The notes beneath the pieces are model-generated. The model was not told where the DNA came from, did no database searches, and saw only the letters and a program-made list of their open reading frames with translations. From contig JALHTN010000070.1 in the NCBI GenBank assembly GCA_022865865.1, positions 1 through 11,690 on the forward strand: a stretch of 11,690 bases of DNA, in the 5' to 3' direction. Of this stretch, positions 6,367-11,690 are shown one piece after another. The stretch's first letter is position 1. Every line of letters begins with the position of its first letter. The stretch comes from Anaerolineales bacterium. GTDB taxonomy: Bacteria > Chloroflexota > Anaerolineae > Anaerolineales > UBA4823. The position numbers were made by a program, and so were the translations under genes.

Positions 6367-7008
6367 ATGACTTGAAACCAGTGTCAGGGAATTGAACAGG
6401 AGTTCAATGAGAAGTACGTCAGAAAAGAGTTGGCGCGCTACAGGAAGGAAGGGGTAGCGGGGACTACACGCCAATTGATTTCAGCTATCTCCAATGCTGA
6501 TGTAGAAGGCATGACACTGCTTGATATTGGTGGAGGCCTGGGTGGGATTCAGCACGCTTTACTTGATCGCGGCGTGGTCCAGGCGACGCATGTGGATGCT
6601 TCATCTGCCTATGTACGTGCAGCCCAAGAAGAAGCACATCAGCGGAATCTGGATGACAGTATCATTTTTCTAGAAGGTGATTTTGTTGATATTGCAAAAG
6701 AAATTCCTGAGGTAGATATTGTCACACTGGATCGGGTGGTTTGTTGTTATGACGATATGCAGGCGTTAATTAATTTATCCGCGAAGAAGGCACGTAAAAC
6801 ATACGGCCTGGTTTTTCCCCGCGATTTGTGGCTGTTTCGTTTGTTTCTGCCCCTTGCGAATTTCTTCCTCAGATTGAGAGGAACACCTTTCCGCATTTTC
6901 CTTCACAGCACAGATCAAATTGACCGCATCATAAAAGATCAGGGGTTATATCCCTATATCCACCAAAAGGCTGGATTTTGGCAAATACTAGTTTACAACA
7001 GGACTTGA
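6367..7008 (+). CDS. Class I SAM-dependent methyltransferase with in-frame TGA at codon 3
   Basis: Rossmann-fold methyltransferase; substrate unknown. The family-like sequence does not begin at the first open start (TTG 6430) but well before it: GIEQEFNEKYVRKEL leads without a break into ARYRKEGVAGTTRQL. Tracing back, the only ATG is 6367, giving M-T-(TGA)-N-Q-C-Q-G-I-E and a 213-residue protein. In homologues I recall, a Cys-rich start (CxxC then GIE) occupies this place, so the TGA stands where a cysteine is expected. SAM-binding motif I is LDIGGGLGG (about 52-60); the acidic end of strand 2 is Asp77 (HVDAS); GDF (104-106) and TLDRVVCCYDD (120-130) follow. A strong promoter 36 bases upstream fits the 6367 start, with a weak GTGAG as ribosome site. 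Either selenocysteine is inserted, or the gene is broken at its start, or translation begins at TTG 6430 and yields a shorter 192-residue protein that keeps the full SAM fold. Confidence 0.75.
6391..6408 (+). promoter_or_regulatory. Small hairpin after the TGA, SECIS-like candidate
   Basis: ATTGAAC (6391-6397) pairs perfectly with GTTCAAT (6402-6408) around the loop AGGA. The loop begins 22 bases after the TGA at 6373-6375, and a G is the second loop base. Bacterial SECIS elements, as described for the family, have a short stem close behind the UGA and a G in the first two loop positions. The stem has only two G-C pairs, so it is weak, and chance is possible. The loop region also holds an AGGAG that could act as a ribosome site for an out-of-frame ATG at 6407. 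Confidence 0.35.
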
Positions 7009-7036
7009 TCGTTCATCACTGAATGATCGATTTTAT
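7007..7036 (+). terminator. Probable intrinsic terminator after the methyltransferase
   Basis: GATCGTTCA (7007-7015) pairs with TGAATGATC (7020-7028) around a 4-nt loop, nine pairs with one G·U, followed by GATTTTAT. The stem starts inside the methyltransferase stop codon. It is moderately strong and probably separates that gene from the TPR-GAF gene, although read-through cannot be excluded. Confidence 0.6.
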
Positions 7037-7079
7037 CCATAATAAAGACCCTATTATCTTGCATTAAGGAAGTGAGTGG

Positions 7080-10000
7080 ATGGAAAAGAAGAAAAAAAAT
7101 AACTCGCAAACCAAGAATAAAAAAATAATAAACGCTGCGGAGCTTTTCGATAAAGGTTCTCAAGCGCAAGCGATTTATGATTATCCTGCCGCGATAGAGC
7201 TTTATACTACTGCGCTAGCTGTTGAGGGTATCACCTCTGAAATGGCATATGAGATTCTCGACCAACGTGCTGAATGCTACGAACGGATGGGGCAATTCAC
7301 TGATGAACTGGATGATCTGGATCAAATGGTTGAGATCGCCCAGGATCTCGAGAAACCTGAACTGCAGGTAGGGATAGTTTTCCGCCAGGTTTTTACTACT
7401 GCACGCAAGGGTGAAAATTCCAAGGTCAGTGAGATTGCAGAGGCAGTAAAAAAGCTTGAGAAAGGTTCGGATGACTATTCAATCTCCGCTGCCGTTAACC
7501 TGGCAGTTGGATACAAGCATTGGGTTCAAGAAGAGAAAGAGGAAGCTCAAGATAATTTTGATAAAGCCTTGCGCATGTACCGGGCAGTGGGAGATAGGCA
7601 GGGGGAAGCAAATACCCTTAGCGCACTGAGTTCAGTCCTATTGGATAGCGGCAACCAGACCCTAGCAGGGAAGTATTCTCTGGATGCTCTAGCAATTTGG
7701 CGATCCCTGGGGAATAGAAAGAGGGAGGCTAGCGCACTTAATGCCTGGTCTTTAACCGCCAGCGATTACGCTCAAAAACGCGATGCCGGAGAAGAAGCCT
7801 TAGAGATCTTCAAGACGATTGGATATCGCTGGGGGCAGGGCCAGATGTACAATAATTTAAGCTTGCTTTATGGGCATCTGGGTCTATACAGCACAGCCCG
7901 TGATTATGCCATGCGGGCTGTTGAAATGGTGCGTGGAATGGGTGCCCTTAGGGGTTTGGCGCTCTACCTGGATAGCTATGCGCGGGCAGAAATGAATTTG
8001 GGTGAGTTCTCCGCTGCAGAGAAAATATTTAAAGAGGGCCAGCAAGTTGCAAAGGAGATCAAAAGCACCATCATTGAGGGCTTCGACTTATATGGTTTAG
8101 GTAGGGTAGCTCTGATGTCCGGTGAAGCTGAAAAAGGCCGCGAAGCGATCCAATCGGCACTGGATACATTTCGAGAAACGAATCTCAGCTCTGATATTCC
8201 CTCAACTACAGCGTGGTTGGGGGCTGCATATCTGGCACTGGACGATCCTCAGACAGCCAGAATGCATACCGCGGAAAGCGTAACCGAGCTGGAAACACTC
8301 GGAATTGGGGGCTCAGAATATCCGCCGCAGGAGATCTGGTGGTGGCATTATCAAGCCTTGACTTACGAAGCGCGACAGCAGTTCGAAGCTGACAGTAAAG
8401 CTGGTGGAATTGTTGAAATTCCAGAGAACGCCTGGGCGGCATTAAAAAAAGCGCGCGAGATAACGCTCGAAGGGATTGTCTCACTGAGTGACGAGGGTTT
8501 ACGACGCAATTATATAAATAAAGTGAGCATTAACCGTACGATCATCGCAGAATGGGCACACCATGCAGCTGCCCGCGGTCTAAATATCGAAGCGAATGAC
8601 TCCCAACCTGGAAATGTTCAGGCACAGCTCCAGCGCCAGCTGGCAATCGGCGTGCGCATGAATGAAAGGCGTGAGATCCAGGCGCTGACTGAATTCATAA
8701 TGGATGAATTAATTGAGCTTAGCGGTTCTGAGCGTGCCATGCTGCTTTTGGTTAATGAGTCAGGGGAGAGATACATTGGGGCCAGCTACGGATTTACTGA
8801 AGAGGAGCAGGACAGATTCCTGCTCCAATCTGCCAAATTGATTGACAGTGTGGAAGTATCCGGCATGCATGACCTCCGCCAGGATATCGATGAGACGGAC
8901 ATCAATGGAACGACGCAGGACCCACAAAAATCGCTGTCTGTGCTGTGCGTGCCCTTGATATCCGGTGGAAAGTCGAGCGGCGTGATCTATGCCGATAATC
9001 ATGCCATCTATGGGAAATTCACCCAGGCAGATGTCGATCTGCTGGCATCCTTTGCCAACCAGGTTTCCGCTGCACTTGAAAACGCACATCTTTATCAAGG
9101 TTTAGAGCAGCGGGTGACTGAGCGTACTGCGGAATTGAGCACCTCGAATGAAGCCTTAGGGCAGCGCAATGCCGAATTGGGAATTATCAACAGCGTCCAA
9201 GATGGATTGGCGACGAAATTAGACTTCCAGGATATCATCGATCTGGTGGGTACGAAAATTCAAGAGATTTTCGGCATCCAGAACATGAGCATATCCATTC
9301 TTGATAGGAGCAGAAAACAGGTCGAAATCCCATTTTATTTGGAAAACGGTAAACGGTTCCCGATCGATCCTTGGCCATTTAAGGAAAATACTGGTGTGAT
9401 TAGTCATGTTCTGTTATCAAAAGAACCAGTGCTGGTTCACGAGAATTTCAGACAATTTGCGGTAGATTTGGGTTCTACGGTGACTTTGGGAGATGAAGAT
9501 GCTCCTATGGCGGAATCCGTAGTCATGGTCCCGATTTTGGTGGGAGGGGAATCTATCGGCACGATTGGTTTGTTCGATCATCAAAAAAACAAGTTCGAAG
9601 AACCTGACCTGCGATTACTAACTACGCTTGCCAGCAGCATGGGTGTTGCATTGGACAATGCCCGTCTCTTTGACCAGACCAATCGTTTGTTAGATGAAAC
9701 ACAACGGCGCAGCGCTGAACTGGCGATCATCAACAGTGTCCAGGAAGCCTTAGCCTCCAAATTAGAGTTTCAAAGCGTGATCGATTTTGTGGGGGACAAG
9801 CTCCGGGATGTCTTGGGTACTGAGAATATTGATATTCGGTTAATTGATAAGAATACAGAAATGGTGCAGTATCTCTATATGTATGAACATGGAGAGCGAT
9901 TCGAGTTTCCACCAGCCCCAATTGCCGGAATTTCTAAATACATGGTTGAGACCCAAGAACCATTGGTGATTATTGAAAACTTACCGGAAAAAATCGCTGA

Positions 10001-11690
10001 AATCGGATCCTATACTTTACCGGGCACAAAAACAGCAAAATCATTGATCGCCGTTCCTTTCACTATCCGGGAAGATTCAATCGGAGTCATTATTGTTGAG
10101 GATTATGAGAAAGAGCATGCTTTTAGCGATTCGGACTTGAATTTGCTCACCACCTTGGCGGCTAGTATGAGCGTAGCGCTGGAGAATGCCCGTTTATTTG
10201 ACGAGACCAATCGTTTGCTGGATGAGACCCAGCAGCGCAGCGCTGAGCTGGCGATTATCAACAGCGTCCAGGAGGGTTTGGCAGAAGAACTGGATATTCC
10301 CAGTATTTTTGAACTGGTGGGAGAGAAAATCCGCGAGATATTTGACGCCCAGGTGGTGCTCATATCAACGTTTGACTATGAAAAGAAAATTCGCACCCAT
10401 CCCTATCATATTGAAAAGGGAGTGCGGACCGACCTTGATCCTTCGCCATTCAATCAACTAACTTACCAACTTGTTGAGAGCCGTAAACAGGTGGTTATTA
10501 ATCAGGATATGGCAACCCGTGCAGAAGAGTTGGGAATGGCTATAAACCCGGGAACCGAAGCTCCTAAGTCACTAATTTTTGTGCCGATGATTGTAGGGGA
10601 TACTGTGATGGGATCGGTAAGCCTGCAGAACGTAGATCGGGAAAATGCCTTTCCAGAATCCGCAGTCAGGCTGTTGAACACTATGACCAGCAGCATGAGC
10701 GTTGCGCTTGAGAACGCGCGATTATTCGACGAGACCAACCGCCTGCTGGATGAAACCCAGCAGCGCAATGCCGAGCTCACTATCCTGAACAGTGTCGGTG
10801 ATGCGATGGCTCAGAAGCAGGATGTGGATACAATCACGCGCATAGTGGGGGATAAGGTACGGGATATCTTCAAGGCAGAATCAACGTCAATTCACTTGTA
10901 TAACTCCCAGGATCAAATTATCACCACACCGTATGGATACGATCGTGGATATGTAGAGACACCATCATTTCGATTTGGCGAAGGTCTGACTTCGGTTGTG
11001 ATCGAAACGCGGCAGCCATTGTTATTTGGTACGGATGAGGATGCGAAACAAAGCGGATCTATAAGTTTAGTACATGGTGAAGATGAAACCATCACTGAGT
11101 CCTATATTGGGGTACCGATTATTGTCGGAGATCGGGTCCTGGGGGTGGTGAGTGTCCAAAGCTATCGCAAACACGCCTATGACGAGTCAAGTGTGCGTTT
11201 ATTGAGCACCCTGGCGACGAGTATGGGTGTAGCGATTGAAAACGCGCGTCTTTTCGAGGAGACCAACCGCTTGCTGTTCGAAAGCCAGCAGCAAGCAGCA
11301 GAAATGGCCACGGTCAACACTGTCGGTAAAGCACTGACCTCCGAATTGGAGATGGATGCTCTGATTGAATTGATCGGAGAGCAGGTTCGGCAGAATTTTT
11401 CCGCCGATATCACCTATGTTGCCTTGTATGACCGGCAAACAAACCTGATTGAATTCCCATATGCTGTAGGAGAAGACCTCGAGTCGATGCAATTTGGAGA
11501 GGGGCTAACCAGCAAAATCATCGAGTCTGCAGAACCCTTGTTAATCAACGAGGATGTTAACCAGCATGTAGATGAAATCGGTGCTACTCACACCGGGGTA
11601 GATGTGCAATCATACCTGGGTGTCCCGATCTTGGTTGGAAAACAGGCGATCGGCGTAATCAGCGTGCAGAGCATGGATGATGTTAAGCAC
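7080..11690 (+). CDS. TPR plus tandem-GAF signalling protein, 3'-truncated by window edge
   Basis: Open from ATG 7080 to the last base: 1537 residues without a stop, C-terminus outside. AAGGAAG at 7066-7072 is a good ribosome site seven bases before the ATG. After a lysine-rich start, residues about 19-440 are helical tetratricopeptide repeats (for example AALNAWS- and YNNLSLLYGHLGLYSTARDYA-type units), a protein-interaction scaffold. A linker (LSDEGLRRNYINKVSINR, about 469-486) leads to a divergent GAF domain at about 520-668. A long signalling helix (VTERTAEL) follows, then five GAF units starting at residues 701, 882, 1058, 1234 and 1410, the last incomplete. Each ends in a joining helix of the type ARLFDETNRLLDETQ. 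GAF domains sense small ligands or mediate dimerisation; the ligands here are unknown. I see no signal peptide or membrane segment, so it is probably cytoplasmic. Similar proteins usually end in a histidine kinase or nucleotide cyclase, but nothing here shows which. Probably its own transcription unit. Confidence 0.9.
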   Translation, partial: MEKKKKNNSQTKNKKIINAAELFDKGSQAQAIYDYPAAIELYTTALAVEGITSEMAYEILDQRAECYERMGQFTDELDDLDQMVEIAQDLEKPELQVGIVFRQVFTTARKGENSKVSEIAEAVKKLEKGSDDYSISAAVNLAVGYKHWVQEEKEEAQDNFDKALRMYRAVGDRQGEANTLSALSSVLLDSGNQTLAGKYSLDALAIWRSLGNRKREASALNAWSLTASDYAQKRDAGEEALEIFKTIGYRWGQGQMYNNLSLLYGHLGLYSTARDYAMRAVEMVRGMGALRGLALYLDSYARAEMNLGEFSAAEKIFKEGQQVAKEIKSTIIEGFDLYGLGRVALMSGEAEKGREAIQSALDTFRETNLSSDIPSTTAWLGAAYLALDDPQTARMHTAESVTELETLGIGGSEYPPQEIWWWHYQALTYEARQQFEADSKAGGIVEIPENAWAALKKAREITLEGIVSLSDEGLRRNYINKVSINRTIIAEWAHHAAARGLNIEANDSQPGNVQAQLQRQLAIGVRMNERREIQALTEFIMDELIELSGSERAMLLLVNESGERYIGASYGFTEEEQDRFLLQSAKLIDSVEVSGMHDLRQDIDETDINGTTQDPQKSLSVLCVPLISGGKSSGVIYADNHAIYGKFTQADVDLLASFANQVSAALENAHLYQGLEQRVTERTAELSTSNEALGQRNAELGIINSVQDGLATKLDFQDIIDLVGTKIQEIFGIQNMSISILDRSRKQVEIPFYLENGKRFPIDPWPFKENTGVISHVLLSKEPVLVHENFRQFAVDLGSTVTLGDEDAPMAESVVMVPILVGGESIGTIGLFDHQKNKFEEPDLRLLTTLASSMGVALDNARLFDQTNRLLDETQRRSAELAIINSVQEALASKLEFQSVIDFVGDKLRDVLGTENIDIRLIDKNTEMVQYLYMYEHGERFEFPPAPIAGISKYMVETQEPLVIIENLPEKIAEIGSYTLPGTKTAKSLIAVPFTIREDSIGVIIVEDYEKEHAFSDSDLNLLTTLAASMSVALENARLFDETNRLLDETQQRSAELAIINSVQEGLAEELDIPSIFELVGEKIREIFDAQVVLISTFDYEKKIRTHPYHIEKGVRTDLDPSPFNQLTYQLVESRKQVVINQDMATRAEELGMAINPGTEAPKSLIFVPMIVGDTVMGSVSLQNVDRENAFPESAVRLLNTMTSSMSVALENARLFDETNRLLDETQQRNAELTILNSVGDAMAQKQDVDTITRIVGDKVRDIFKAESTSIHLYNSQDQIITTPYGYDRGYVETPSFRFGEGLTSVVIETRQPLLFGTDEDAKQSGSISLVHGEDETITESYIGVPIIVGDRVLGVVSVQSYRKHAYDESSVRLLSTLATSMGVAIENARLFEETNRLLFESQQQAAEMATVNTVGKALTSELEMDALIELIGEQVRQNFSADITYVALYDRQTNLIEFPYAVGEDLESMQFGEGLTSKIIESAEPLLINEDVNQHVDEIGATHTGVDVQSYLGVPILVGKQAIGVISVQSMDDVKH
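9180..11690 (+). repeat. In-gene tandem array of GAF-plus-helix units, 528-bp period
   Basis: Units begin at 9180, 9723, 10251, 10779 and 11307: the first is 543 bp, the next three exactly 528 bp, the last cut by the window. The joining helix is the best conserved part. The copies beginning at 9657 and 10185 agree in 78 of 93 bases by eye, while the GAF cores differ much more. The strict period and the conserved linker suggest tandem duplication followed by divergence or selection on helix register. Such an array can also recombine or collapse during assembly. Confidence 0.9.

Noticed and set aside
6407..6457. ATG at 6407 with a well-placed AGGAG ahead of it
   Set aside because: It is out of frame with the methyltransferase and stops at TAG after 16 codons; its translation has no family likeness, while the other frame clearly does.
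8206..9098. Reverse-strand open frames inside the TPR-GAF gene
   Set aside because: The forward frame is continuous over 1537 codons with recognisable domains, and the opposite frames have no signature.
1..11690. Stop-codon reassignment (TGA or TAG as sense genome-wide)
   Set aside because: TGA ends proB, proA, the methyltransferase and both glycosyltransferase-unit genes at their expected lengths, so any recoding would have to be site-specific.
1..11690. CRISPR arrays, tRNA or rRNA genes, insertion sequences, phage or integrase genes
   Set aside because: I saw no short regularly spaced repeats, no cloverleaf or rRNA sequence, and no transposase or integrase motifs. The only long repeat is the in-gene GAF array.

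Overview
The window reads like a stretch of bacterial chromosome, most probably from Chloroflexota (Anaerolineae or close relatives). That placement is an inference. It rests on the TPR plus multi-GAF giant protein, the ArnT-like membrane glycosyltransferase and the style of the small methyltransferase, all of which I associate with that group. TGA ends most of the intact genes (proB, proA, the glycosyltransferase and its partner, the methyltransferase), so the genetic code appears standard.

Layout. (1) Positions 1-2327, + strand: the proline biosynthesis pair proB (5' end outside the window) and proA, overlapping by four bases. (2) 2328-3137: about 800 bp without a convincing gene. It holds a palindrome just after proA, one doubtful small reverse-strand frame, and at 2953-3110 a compact array of three hairpins behind an extended -10 box, ending in a strong bidirectional terminator; this is a candidate small RNA. 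(3) 3138-3788, - strand: a NarL/FixJ response regulator whose last DNA-binding helix is cut off by an in-frame TAG. (4) 3908-5779, - strand: a two-gene unit of a single-pass membrane protein and a 474-residue GT-C-type glycosyltransferase. (5) 5836-6137, - strand: the N-terminal remnant of a major facilitator transporter, frameshifted and truncated. (6) 6297-7036, + strand: a good sigma-A-type promoter, a class I SAM methyltransferase and a terminator. The methyltransferase frame has an in-frame TGA at codon 3, followed at SECIS-like distance by a small hairpin. (7) 7080 to the end, + strand: a TPR protein with one divergent GAF domain and then five tandem GAF units of about 176 residues, still open at the window edge; its output domain lies outside.

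Functionally, proB and proA supply glutamate-5-semialdehyde for proline. The GT-C pair probably modifies a lipid-linked or surface glycan. The regulator and the TPR-GAF protein are signalling components, with no visible proof that they are partners. The region from 3138 to 6408 carries several lesions or recoding candidates (TAG, frameshift, TGA), while the flanking large genes are intact. The methyltransferase TGA is therefore ambiguous between selenocysteine recoding and decay, and it is the most interesting item here.
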